Positions 28,565 through 36,817 of a DNA stretch of 64,000 bases are shown here, piece after piece (the stretch's first letter is position 1; the number at the start of each line of letters is the position of its first letter). This DNA comes from Thermosynechococcus sp. NK55a (GTDB lineage: Bacteria > Cyanobacteriota > Cyanobacteriia > Thermosynechococcales > Thermosynechococcaceae). Below the pieces are notes generated by a model that worked only from the letters and a program-made list of their open reading frames with translations, had not been told where the DNA came from and made no database searches. The stretch is taken from contig NC_023033.1 in the NCBI RefSeq assembly GCF_000505665.1, positions 186,001 to 250,000 on the forward strand, in the 5' to 3' direction. The position numbers and the translations under genes were made by a program.

Positions 28565-28669
28565 GAACAACTCCTTTATGGAATAACAGTCGCGATCAAG
28601 TGCTGTATTTATTACTCCATAGGTACTCCCCTTTGGCAACGCCTCCTCATAGTTCGTAACATTTTGCAG

Positions 28670-29260
28670 CTAGGTCTCTGGGGTGACCCTAGAACGCCAG
28701 TGGGGCAGCCGTCGCAGGATAGTCAGCATTGACACCCCTGTGGCCAGAAGTGTCAGCAAACTCAGCCCCACCAAGAGCACATAGAAGGGACGCCCCACCT
28801 CCCCCCAATAGCTTCCCTGATGTAGGCTCAGGAAAATTGCCGCCTGTTCCTTGGAGAGGCCAAACCAGTTGCGGCCAAGGCGATAGGCAATTCCTGTCGT
28901 GGCACTCACGAGCAAGGGCAATGCTGCAATGCCAGCTAGGAGGTGATGTAGCCGCCGCGCTGACCACTGGCCAGGGAGCGATCGCCCCCACAGGAGACCC
29001 AAACCCGTAGCAATGATTCCCAGCAAGCCCAAGCCAAGGACCAACACATAGAGCGGCACGCCCCATTCCCCCAGATAGCGGCCCTCATGGAGGGTCATCA
29101 TTGCCCGCCCAAAGTCTTTAGATAGCCCAAACCAACTGCGCCCAAGACGATGGGCTATTCCCGTTGTGGCTGAGATCAATAGGGGTAGGGCAAAGATCAC
29201 CACAAGGAATTGATGCCCCTGACTGCTGATCTTGGCAAGACGCGGTTTCAGAGCACTCAT
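28670..29260 (-). CDS. PepSY-associated-TM-like membrane protein made of two tandem copies
   Basis: 196 aa in two homologous halves of about 90 residues (roughly 14-98 and 103-190). Each has a histidine-led helix, LPLLISATTGIAHRLGRSWF (second copy LPLLVSATTGIAYRLGRNWF), GLSK, a loop with LHEGRYLGEWG or LHQGSYWGEVG, and a second helix, giving four TMs. This resembles PepSY-associated TM proteins. Paired histidines at the helix starts could bind heme, which is inference. ATG 29260 overlaps the kinase stop (ATGA), so the two are coupled. Confidence 0.72.
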   Translation of the reverse strand: MSALKPRLAKISSQGHQFLVVIFALPLLISATTGIAHRLGRSWFGLSKDFGRAMMTLHEGRYLGEWGVPLYVLVLGLGLLGIIATGLGLLWGRSLPGQWSARRLHHLLAGIAALPLLVSATTGIAYRLGRNWFGLSKEQAAIFLSLHQGSYWGEVGRPFYVLLVGLSLLTLLATGVSMLTILRRLPHWRSRVTPET

Positions 29261-30414
29261 GGTTCCACCTCCATTTGCCAGGGAATCGCCAAGGTAAAGG
29301 CCGTGCCGCGATCGCCTGCGTAGGGACTGGTCACCCGCAGGTTTAGACCATAGGGACGCAGCAAATCCTGAGCGATCGCCAAGCCCAGACCACTCCCCTC
29401 AATCTCGCTGTCCGCTTGAATCCCCCGATATCCCCGTTCAAAAAGACGCGGCTGCACCTCCTTAGGAATGCCACAGCCGGTATCCCAAACGGTTAACTCT
29501 AAGGCGGTGGGCGAGAGCGTCAAGCGCAGACCAATCGTGCCCCCTTGCGGGGTGTACTTAAAAGCATTGTCCAGTAGATTACCGACAACCTCCTGCAGCA
29601 CCCGTTCCTCGAGCCAGATGGGCGGCAGTTGAGGCGGTATCTCCACCACAAAGGTTTTACCCTCCATTTCAGCGCGAGCTTGGGCGGCACTGATCAGCGG
29701 CAAGAGAGTTTCAGCTAGATCGAGGGGTTTACCCGCAAGGGGTAGGGGCTGTCTGCCCGTAAAGACGGGAATATCGTTGCGCTGTTGGCGATAGTCCTCC
29801 AACAGTGCCATGAGCCGCTCTGTTTCCTTGGCAATGCCTTCGGCGAGGGGACGCCCCTTGTGATCAGGTTCCAAGCGTTTGAGCAGGAGCTTGACAAACG
29901 TGCGAATGGCGGCCACGGGATTGCGCAGTTGATGGAGCAGATCGTCAAAGCGCTGTTGCTGTTGATCCAGTGGGTGGGCGCGGCAGTGGCTGAGCCATTG
30001 TTGCCGTTGATCCAAGAGGCAGGCGATGGCCAGGGTTTGTGCCACCTGTTGCAATTGTGCCTGCTCTGCTGCCAGCCAAGGACGGTGTTGCCGCTGTGCC
30101 ACCAGTACCCCCAAGACCCAATTTTGGTACATCAGGGGCAGGATCAGTTGATTGGCTAAGGACGAGACAACCTGTTGAGGGTAATGGCTTAGAGCAGTCT
30201 CTGGGGCTGCGGTTGGCGGTGGTAGTGTCGGGGGAATGGGTACGCTCAGGAGGGGTGCCGCCTCTGGATAAACCGCAACAGGGGACCATGAGGGAGAGTC
30301 GTTGAGGGTTTCACTAAGGTAGACCGCCAGTGAAGAGGCCCCCAAGCTGTTGACAACGAGTTCTAATTGGGTGCGACAGAGGGCAGCAAATTCTTCACTG
30401 GCTGGCCAGAGCAT
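29257..30414 (-). CDS. GAF-domain sensor histidine kinase
   Basis: 385 aa, no TM: a GAF-like domain (about 1-140), a DHp domain with phospho-accepting His161 in LLHQLRNPVAAIRTFVKLLLK, and a HATPase domain with the N box VVGNLLDNAFKYTP, G1 VWDTGCGIP and G2 GSGLGLAIA. The H-box resembles the Hik2/chloroplast sensor kinase group, which responds to redox state, but orthology is not proven. Its start abuts the stop of the upstream coiled-coil gene (TAGATG), and its own stop overlaps the PepSY-like gene. No response regulator is nearby. Confidence 0.88.
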   Translation of the reverse strand: MLWPASEEFAALCRTQLELVVNSLGASSLAVYLSETLNDSPSWSPVAVYPEAAPLLSVPIPPTLPPPTAAPETALSHYPQQVVSSLANQLILPLMYQNWVLGVLVAQRQHRPWLAAEQAQLQQVAQTLAIACLLDQRQQWLSHCRAHPLDQQQQRFDDLLHQLRNPVAAIRTFVKLLLKRLEPDHKGRPLAEGIAKETERLMALLEDYRQQRNDIPVFTGRQPLPLAGKPLDLAETLLPLISAAQARAEMEGKTFVVEIPPQLPPIWLEERVLQEVVGNLLDNAFKYTPQGGTIGLRLTLSPTALELTVWDTGCGIPKEVQPRLFERGYRGIQADSEIEGSGLGLAIAQDLLRPYGLNLRVTSPYAGDRGTAFTLAIPWQMEVEP

Positions 30415-30864
30415 CTAGGCAGTAACCCCGGAGTGACTCGACACTTGCGGGAGGAGGACTTGAAAGTCACCACTCCCTTTTGTATATTCTTCCAGCAATT
30501 GCTTTTCAATGGGAAGCAGGTTGGGATCTGGGTCAGCCTCCTGTTCCTTGAAGGTTTCTTCAATGAGTCCCATCTGCTCCTCTGCTTCAGCAAGGGCACT
30601 GAGCAGTTCTTCATGGATGGGAACATTGCCGTTTTGACTCACCAGCAACTGGTAGCGATCGCGCAGGTCATGGAGTTCCCGCTGCATGGCCTCTTTTTCA
30701 GCCATGAGCTGCTCTGTCATTTGCTTGTAGTATTTGAACGCCATCAGAAAAGGGACGAGCTTTTCCCGCAGGGTCATGTGGTCAATATCGAGTTTGGTAT
30801 AGCGTTCTGCCAGTTGGCTATAGGCTTGGCACAGACGTAGGTAACGTTGGCTGAGAGTATCCAT
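30415..30864 (-). CDS. Conserved coiled-coil protein preceding the GAF kinase
   Basis: 149 aa, highly charged, with helical heptad stretches between about 25 and 105 (LREKLVPFLMAFKYYKQMTE, then EAMQRELHDLRDRYQLL). No TM and no enzyme motif. Its TAG touches the kinase ATG, so it is the first gene of a three-gene unit. A scaffold or partner for the kinase is a guess from context. Function unknown. Confidence 0.65.
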   Translation of the reverse strand: MDTLSQRYLRLCQAYSQLAERYTKLDIDHMTLREKLVPFLMAFKYYKQMTEQLMAEKEAMQRELHDLRDRYQLLVSQNGNVPIHEELLSALAEAEEQMGLIEETFKEQEADPDPNLLPIEKQLLEEYTKGSGDFQVLLPQVSSHSGVTA

Positions 30865-30981
30865 AGATTATCTAGAGAAAGGGTTATTGAGGCGCTACCC
30901 CCTATCATAGACGGGCAGCCTATTGGTCGCCATTGTCGCGGTTTCAGCAATTAAAACAATGTAAAATAGACTACGAAATTT

Positions 30982-33339
30982 TTAGGCGGATTGTGAGCCT
31001 CCACTGACAAGAGCCAGTGCCCAGATAGCCATAGGGCGCAGGTACATACTGGCACGGAAGGTACCCTTGGCCGTAATCGCCTCCGGCGTCCGAAATTGCA
31101 GGCCATTCTCGTAGATTTGCCGTACCACCACTTCGGCTAAACGCCATGCTTCGTGGGTCATTCCCCGCTGCCACAAAAAGGCGGCCAAGCCAAAGTTAAT
31201 CCCCGTCCATACTTCAAGGGGATGGGTAGCGTGGGGGTTTTCAGGTTGCCCGTTGGGCAATAGACCATTGGCAGCCCCCAACTGGCCGTTGTGAAATTTG
31301 AGAAAACAGGTGTCGTAAATTTTCCGCAGGGCGCGATCGCAACAGTCGGGGGGCACAATATCCACCAAGCCCAAGAGTTGGGCATAAAACTGGCCACACA
31401 GTTGATCCGCCATGATCACATCGGAGCCACTGCCCGTATCGAGACGATAGTACTCGCCATTCCACAGCAGTTGATGGTAGCGGGGGCGAGCTTGGCTAAG
31501 CCACTGGCGGTAGGTTTCCACCTGCGGTTGTTGGAGAATCGTGCCGAGGGCGATCGCCGCCTCTAGGGCTGCCAACCACAAGCCACCACAGTAGGCACTG
31601 ACTCCCTGTAGTTTCCAGTCATCGTAGGTTTGATCCGGGGCACCCCCATTTTCTGGCAGCCCATCGCCATCCTGGTCAAATTGTTTCAAATAGTCTAAGG
31701 CTGCCACCACCGCCGACCAGCACTCACGGGCGAAATCGAGATCTGTCCCCCCAGTGAACAAAAAGTCTCGATAGACCAACAGCACAAAATCCGAGGCCAA
31801 ATCTTTCCACAGATTACAGTCTTGGTAGGCCGTGTAGTTGGTCTTTTCCCAAGGGTGCTCATTGGGAGCACCGAGATCGTGGGGAACGGCATTGGCCAGT
31901 TTACGAGGCGCTTTGTAGGCGGTTTCGGGATCACCGCGATAGAAGTAGCCAATGATTCTCAGGGTTGGATCCGCTGTCGGAATGGCCCGCGCAAAGGCAC
32001 GCATCACGGATTTTTCCAGCTCTGGCCACAGTTGCAGGAGGGCAAAGGAGCCATAAAGACGCACATCCAGACTTTCATACCAGCGGTAGTCAAGACATTC
32101 TAAAACGGCAAACTGACCCACAGGATCGCGATCGCTGGCCGCACTCCAGAGGCTCCCCCCACTACTGAGAACGTATAGCTCATTACACAGTGCCATCTTG
32201 AACCAGTCCGGCCAGTCGGGGTGGCTGAGGATCGGTGCTTGCCAAGTGCGAATCTGCTCTTGCCACGTGGCATAGGCGGCGAGGGCTTGGGCGGCAAGGG
32301 TGACGGCATTAGTCCCTCGGCGATCCCAAAAATCCGTGTAACGACGGTAATAGATCACCCCCTTGCCAAACTCGGTCACGGGAAAGTCCCACGCTAGGAC
32401 CACAGGAATTTGTTTTCTTGCTCCCGGTGCCAAGGAAAAGCGCAGGGCAAAAGCGGCGGCCACCTGTTCTCCCACTGCCGCTGGGGTGGGGTCATGAACA
32501 AACGGTAGGGAACCATCCACGGAAAATGATTGCCATAGTTGTGCCCCATCTCCCTCTGGCTGCCAGCGACTACAGCCAAAAAACTCGCCAAGGCCTGTGG
32601 GAATTAATGCTGCCCATTCGCCATCCCCCTCTTGGGGTGGGTTGGGGTGGGGCATACGCCGCAGTCGCCAACCTTGAAAAGACGCCGTTTGAATCAGTTC
32701 ATTAAAATTGCCGTCACTTTGACCCCAGCGGGGCGTGTAGGTATAGACAGGGCTACCATCATCGCGGATGGCAATGGCGGAAGAAGGGGCAGTATTGCGA
32801 AACCAACCGACGGTATTTTGCCACGAGAACATTAGGCTCAGGGTGAGGGACTGATCTGTGGGATTGCTGAATGTCCACAGAAACACCGCCACAGGGTAAC
32901 TGGTTTCTTGGTAGTTGTGGGGCAGAATCGGTGAAAACTGTTCGCAGGTGATCTGGGCGCTAAAGACTCCCTCATAGACAAACCAACTGCGGGGATAGCG
33001 GGCAGCGTAGAAGCCTTTACCAGTGGGGTACCATTGCCAAGTACTGAGGCGGCCATCGCTCGGGGGAGTTCCTAGGGCGTAGGCTTGTGTCCGCTCTCCT
33101 TGCTCAAAAAGACTAAATTGACAGGCGGGCAGGGTGCCAAAGATGTGCTCTCCGCCATCAAGGTGCCAGAGGTTGAAGTCCCCGGCGGAGGAACGGCCAA
33201 TACAGCCAGCGCCAAAGCCACCGAGGGGCATTCCATGCCAAGGGCCATCGTCTAAATTGCTGGCATAGCGAACGCGATAAGGATTCTCCCAGCCTTGGCC
33301 GATCGCCCGAGTCCAAGCACAGTTGGCAAATTCAATCAC
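30982..33339 (-). CDS. GBA2-type beta-glucosidase, glycoside hydrolase family 116
   Basis: Retaining beta-glucosidase related to human GBA2 glucosylceramidase. About 785 aa: an N-terminal beta domain (SNLDDGPWHGMPLGGFGAG, GDFNLWHLDGGEH) and a C-terminal (alpha/alpha)6 barrel. The likely nucleophile is the Glu of YRWYESLDVRLYGS and the acid/base the Asp of QTYDDWKLQG, both in the family positions. The GTG at 33339 is preferred; the open frame runs further upstream into zur. The natural substrate in cyanobacteria is uncertain. Confidence 0.9.
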   Translation of the reverse strand: MIEFANCAWTRAIGQGWENPYRVRYASNLDDGPWHGMPLGGFGAGCIGRSSAGDFNLWHLDGGEHIFGTLPACQFSLFEQGERTQAYALGTPPSDGRLSTWQWYPTGKGFYAARYPRSWFVYEGVFSAQITCEQFSPILPHNYQETSYPVAVFLWTFSNPTDQSLTLSLMFSWQNTVGWFRNTAPSSAIAIRDDGSPVYTYTPRWGQSDGNFNELIQTASFQGWRLRRMPHPNPPQEGDGEWAALIPTGLGEFFGCSRWQPEGDGAQLWQSFSVDGSLPFVHDPTPAAVGEQVAAAFALRFSLAPGARKQIPVVLAWDFPVTEFGKGVIYYRRYTDFWDRRGTNAVTLAAQALAAYATWQEQIRTWQAPILSHPDWPDWFKMALCNELYVLSSGGSLWSAASDRDPVGQFAVLECLDYRWYESLDVRLYGSFALLQLWPELEKSVMRAFARAIPTADPTLRIIGYFYRGDPETAYKAPRKLANAVPHDLGAPNEHPWEKTNYTAYQDCNLWKDLASDFVLLVYRDFLFTGGTDLDFARECWSAVVAALDYLKQFDQDGDGLPENGGAPDQTYDDWKLQGVSAYCGGLWLAALEAAIALGTILQQPQVETYRQWLSQARPRYHQLLWNGEYYRLDTGSGSDVIMADQLCGQFYAQLLGLVDIVPPDCCDRALRKIYDTCFLKFHNGQLGAANGLLPNGQPENPHATHPLEVWTGINFGLAAFLWQRGMTHEAWRLAEVVVRQIYENGLQFRTPEAITAKGTFRASMYLRPMAIWALALVSGGSQSA

Positions 33340-33377
33340 ACCACTTTCCGAAGACTTGCCTAATCCAGAATACCGCT

Positions 33378-33770
33378 TTAGCGCTGCGCCATTTCTTGGC
33401 ACTTTGCGCAGAGGCCAAAAAACTCCAGGGTGTGGTAAAAAACCTTGAAGTGATAGGACTCCTGTAGCGCCGTTTCGAGTTGCTGTACAGGACACTGCTC
33501 AATTCCAATGGATGTGCCGCAGTGTAAACAAGTGAGGTAGTGCTGATCCTGCTGCACCAAGCTATAGACCAGTTCACCACTGGGCAAGGGGCGTGCTTGC
33601 ACCTCACCATTGATGCGCAGACTATCTAGGGTGCGATAAACCGTTGCCAGACCTAGGGGTGTATGTCGTTGCCGCAGTTCTAAAAAAAGCTCCTGCGCCG
33701 AGAGGGATCGGCCGCTGGCTCTAAGGGCATCGAGAATAATGGCTTGGCTACGGGTGCGTCGCGGCGGCAT
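33378..33770 (-). CDS. zur: Fur-family zinc uptake regulator Zur (FurB)
   Basis: 130-aa metalloregulator: an N-terminal winged helix (LGLATVYRTLDSLRINGEV) and a C-terminal dimerisation domain with the structural zinc site Cys81-x2-Cys84 and Cys121-x2-Cys124. FKVFYHTLEFFGLCAKC and TCLHCG match cyanobacterial FurB/Zur closely, and less so Fur or PerR. Represses zinc uptake genes when zinc is ample. Sits 38 bases upstream of the GH116 gene on the same strand. Confidence 0.88.
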   Translation of the reverse strand: MPPRRTRSQAIILDALRASGRSLSAQELFLELRQRHTPLGLATVYRTLDSLRINGEVQARPLPSGELVYSLVQQDQHYLTCLHCGTSIGIEQCPVQQLETALQESYHFKVFYHTLEFFGLCAKCQEMAQR

Positions 33771-33831
33771 AGCAATAGAACAACATTACCTTGATTTTAC
33801 CCTGCCCTTGCGGCTGCAATGAGATGAGCAA

Positions 33832-34422
33832 TCAGACCTTGCGGCCAATCAGTTGGATCACCCAGCCTCGCCCGCGATGGCCTTGGCCCTCATGGATGTG
33901 CCGCTGGATTTCAAGGGCGTGGAGCCACTCTAGACCCGTCAGTTCTCTCTTCATTTGCTCTAGGTCGTGCAGTAGTTCCAGTGTGGGCGGGCCCCCTGTG
34001 CCCATCCCCAGTTGTTTCTTGCTGTAGGTCTCACTGAGATAGAGGCCTTGGGGCTTGAGGGCTTTGACAATGCGCTGGTTGACTAGGGTACGCAGCTCTG
34101 GTGGCAGATGGCAAAAAATAGCAATAATTCCATCCCAGGCGTTTTCACCCAGGTCAAAATCCCGCAGATCGCAGTGATAGGTGGTAATTGAGACTCCCCT
34201 TTCTTGAGCAAGGCGCTGTGCTTTTGCCAGTCCCACTTGGGAGGCATCCACAGCCGTGACGGCATATCCCTGTTGAGCAAGATAAACCGCATTACGTCCT
34301 TCCCCTTCGGCGAGGGAGAGAATTTGCCCTTGGGCCCCAAAGTCATGGGCATGGGCTTTGAGGAAGTCGTTTGGCTCCGTGCCGTAGAAATAGGTGTCTC
34401 CTTGAAAGCGAGTGTCCCACAT
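33832..34422 (-). CDS. Class I SAM-dependent methyltransferase, TehB-like
   Basis: 196 aa, Rossmann fold. Motif I is ILSLAEGEGRNAVYLAQQGY, followed by VTAVDASQVGLAKAQRLA with the acidic SAM ribose contact, and the FCHLPPELR segment. The N-terminal WDTRFQGDTYFYGTEPNDFL is typical of the TehB or thiopurine-methyltransferase-like group. Substrate unknown; tellurite or other chalcogen compounds are possible for the family. Confidence 0.82.
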   Translation of the reverse strand: MWDTRFQGDTYFYGTEPNDFLKAHAHDFGAQGQILSLAEGEGRNAVYLAQQGYAVTAVDASQVGLAKAQRLAQERGVSITTYHCDLRDFDLGENAWDGIIAIFCHLPPELRTLVNQRIVKALKPQGLYLSETYSKKQLGMGTGGPPTLELLHDLEQMKRELTGLEWLHALEIQRHIHEGQGHRGRGWVIQLIGRKV

Positions 34423-34655
34423 AGATATCGGCTCTTTTAGACAGCAATCACTAGAGTTTCAAAGCGTTTTTCAGGGACTGGTCAGCCATCTTTTTCAAGC
34501 ACAGCAATATACCCTCCAATTGCCTGATATGAGTCAGCGATTTTCCTTTTGTCTTGCCTTGAGTGATACAGCCGCCCAAGCTTGGGCATTCAGCGACCCC
34601 GTACCATCTTTGCCGGTATAGATGATGAGTTGTCTCGCTGAGCACCGCTAGTTTT

Positions 34656-35918
34656 CTACAGTTGAGTTGCCTGAGAGTCTTTGCTGGCGATCGCCCCCAA
34701 AACACGAGCAATTAAGTAAAGGGAGCCACAGACCACGCAGCGATCGCCCCCCCTGTCGAGGGCTTCAGCCACATCGTTAAAAAGACGGCATTCCCCTAAC
34801 CGAGGGCAACAGGTGTAGGCAAGTTCCTTCAAGTCCTCTAAGTTAGCACTAGCGTGATCCGGGACAGGCACCAACCACAGGCGATCGCCGGCTCGCAGGA
34901 GATGTTTGAGAATCCCCCCATGATCCTTATTGGCTAGCATCCCCACTACCCAAGTCACCTCTGTCCAGCCCAATTGATCTACATATTGCCGTAGATAAGC
35001 GGCTGCAGGAGCATTGTGGGCACCATCAATGAGCAGTTTTCGCCCTTGCCAGTGTAACCATTGCAGTCGTCCCGGCCAGCGGGTTTGTGCCATTCCCTGT
35101 TGAATCGCTGTTAGGGAAATTTGCCAGCCTTGAGCTTGCAGACATTGCAGTGTGGCGATCGCGATCGCGGAATTGGTTAACTGCATTTCTCCCGCCAAAG
35201 GCAAGGGATACTCAATGCCACCCCAAGTTGCCCATCCAGCCCGCTCAACACACCACTGCGCCGGTTCTGGCCAGACGGTCGGGCAAGCCAAAGCTGTTAA
35301 ACGCTCGGCAATCACCGTCTTTGCCTCTGGAGGAACAGGACCAACAACAGCGGGTACACCCTGCTTAAGAATTCCAGCCTTTTCGCCCGCAATCGCCCCC
35401 AAAGTATTGCCCAACCGCTGCCAATGATCCCAACCAATGGAAGTAATCACACTCACCAAAGGGGGCTGACACACATTCGTGGCATCCAAGCGCCCCCCTA
35501 AGCCCACCTCCATCACCGCCACCTCCACCCCCTGCTGGGCAAAATAGAGCCATGCCGCCGCCGTGACCACTTCAAACTGACTGGGGGGATAGGCCACCTG
35601 GGGCAAGACGGCTTCAATTTGTTGAATGAGGGTCAAAAACACCTGCGGGGCAATGGGTTCACCATCGACACAAATGCGCTCACACCAGCTCAACAGATGG
35701 GGCGAGGTATAACGACCCGTGCGATAGCCCGCTGCCCGCAAAACACTATCCAAATAGGCACACACCGAGCCTTTGCCATTTGTCCCCGCAACGTGGATCA
35801 AGGGCACCTGTAACTGGGGAGACCCCAAGGCACTCAGGAGCGCCTGGATGGGTTCAAGGCCAAGGCGCACCCCAAAGCGGGCGTAGGGACTCAGCGCTGC
35901 CGTCAGTGGATCACCCAC
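34656..35918 (-). CDS. folC: Folylpolyglutamate synthase / dihydrofolate synthase
   Basis: Adds glutamate to dihydropteroate and folates. 420 aa Mur-ligase-type: P-loop HVAGTNGKGSVCAYLDSVL, YTSPHL, the SIGWDHWQRLGNTLGAIAGEKAGI signature and DGAHNAPA. The GTG at 35918 lies 21 bases after the MORN gene stop in the same frame, and homologues begin at this level. folK lies 13 kb away. Confidence 0.94.
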   Translation of the reverse strand: MGDPLTAALSPYARFGVRLGLEPIQALLSALGSPQLQVPLIHVAGTNGKGSVCAYLDSVLRAAGYRTGRYTSPHLLSWCERICVDGEPIAPQVFLTLIQQIEAVLPQVAYPPSQFEVVTAAAWLYFAQQGVEVAVMEVGLGGRLDATNVCQPPLVSVITSIGWDHWQRLGNTLGAIAGEKAGILKQGVPAVVGPVPPEAKTVIAERLTALACPTVWPEPAQWCVERAGWATWGGIEYPLPLAGEMQLTNSAIAIATLQCLQAQGWQISLTAIQQGMAQTRWPGRLQWLHWQGRKLLIDGAHNAPAAAYLRQYVDQLGWTEVTWVVGMLANKDHGGILKHLLRAGDRLWLVPVPDHASANLEDLKELAYTCCPRLGECRLFNDVAEALDRGGDRCVVCGSLYLIARVLGAIASKDSQATQL

Positions 35919-35939
35919 GGCCAGCTCGATGGAAAAGGA

Positions 35940-36572
35940 TTAGCGGGGCTCGCGACGACCATGGCGCCATGTAGCAATAATCCGGGAGCCATCTGGCAGG
36001 GTGAGCACCCCCTCTCCGTCAAATAAGCCATTGCGAAACTGTCCAGCATAGCTTGTGCCATTCCCAAAGGAGAGCATTCCAGTTCCATGATACTTGCCCG
36101 CTAGAAACTGTCCCTCGTAGCGAGTGCCGTCGGGAAAGGTGAGTACCCCCTCCCCATGGTATTGACCATTGAGAAACGTTCCCTCGTAGCGCTGGCCATT
36201 GGCCAGTTGTAGAATGCCCTTGCCATTGAAGATACCATCGGCAAAGCCACCCTCATAGCGTCCGCCATCGGCATAGGTGAGCACCCCCTGACCGTGGTAG
36301 CGGCCATTGCGAAATTCTCCCTCGTAGCGGTTGCCATTGGCCATCGTGAGGATGCCTTGGCCATTAAAGCGACCGTTTAGCAATTCCCCTTTGTAGGTGC
36401 TGCCATCGGGGAGGGTCAGGGTGACATCCCCCGTGACCCGCTGCCCTTCATAGACGGCAATTTGAGCAGTTACAGGAGCCAACTGTAGGGTTGCACACCC
36501 TAAACCCATCAGGAAAGAACTGAGCACCCAGCGGCGGACAACAGCGGCATTGGCGTGGTGCGAATGGGTCAT
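35940..36572 (-). CDS. Secreted MORN-repeat protein
   Basis: 210 aa. A signal peptide (hydrophobic VLSSFLMGLGCATLQLA, probable cut after VTA) is followed by six full 23-residue MORN repeats and a partial seventh, each of the form DGxxYxGxFxNGxxxGxGxL. MORN repeats bind lipids or proteins; role here unknown. ATG 36572 follows GGAG and starts the signal peptide well; an in-frame start at 36680 would bury it. Folded repeats probably face the periplasm or lumen. Confidence 0.85.
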   Translation of the reverse strand: MTHSHHANAAVVRRWVLSSFLMGLGCATLQLAPVTAQIAVYEGQRVTGDVTLTLPDGSTYKGELLNGRFNGQGILTMANGNRYEGEFRNGRYHGQGVLTYADGGRYEGGFADGIFNGKGILQLANGQRYEGTFLNGQYHGEGVLTFPDGTRYEGQFLAGKYHGTGMLSFGNGTSYAGQFRNGLFDGEGVLTLPDGSRIIATWRHGRREPR

Positions 36573-36817
36573 CACTGGACACTCCACAAGGGTGGACAAT
36601 TGCAACATATCTAACTGGTACAAGTTGCTCCCTATGCAGAATTGAGGCAGAGACCCAAGTTTTTGTATCTTGGGATACATATACCTAGGGGTAAATTCAG
36701 GGATGATTGGTTTATTTGTCTCAAACTTTGCAACTCAACCCTAGGATTTTTCTAGGGATTTTAGCTGGGGGTTTATAGGTTCCAACGGTTTTCTTTGTCG
36801 ATTGGACATCTGCACCT

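Noticed and set aside
33340-33495. N-terminal extension of the GH116 protein
   Set aside because: The open frame continues into the zur coding sequence, but homologues begin near the FANCAW segment and the extension has no recognisable sequence.
36681-36817. NtcA box ahead of amt
   Set aside because: No GTA-N8-TAC or one-mismatch version at a suitable distance on either strand; only the unrelated CCCTAG hairpin.
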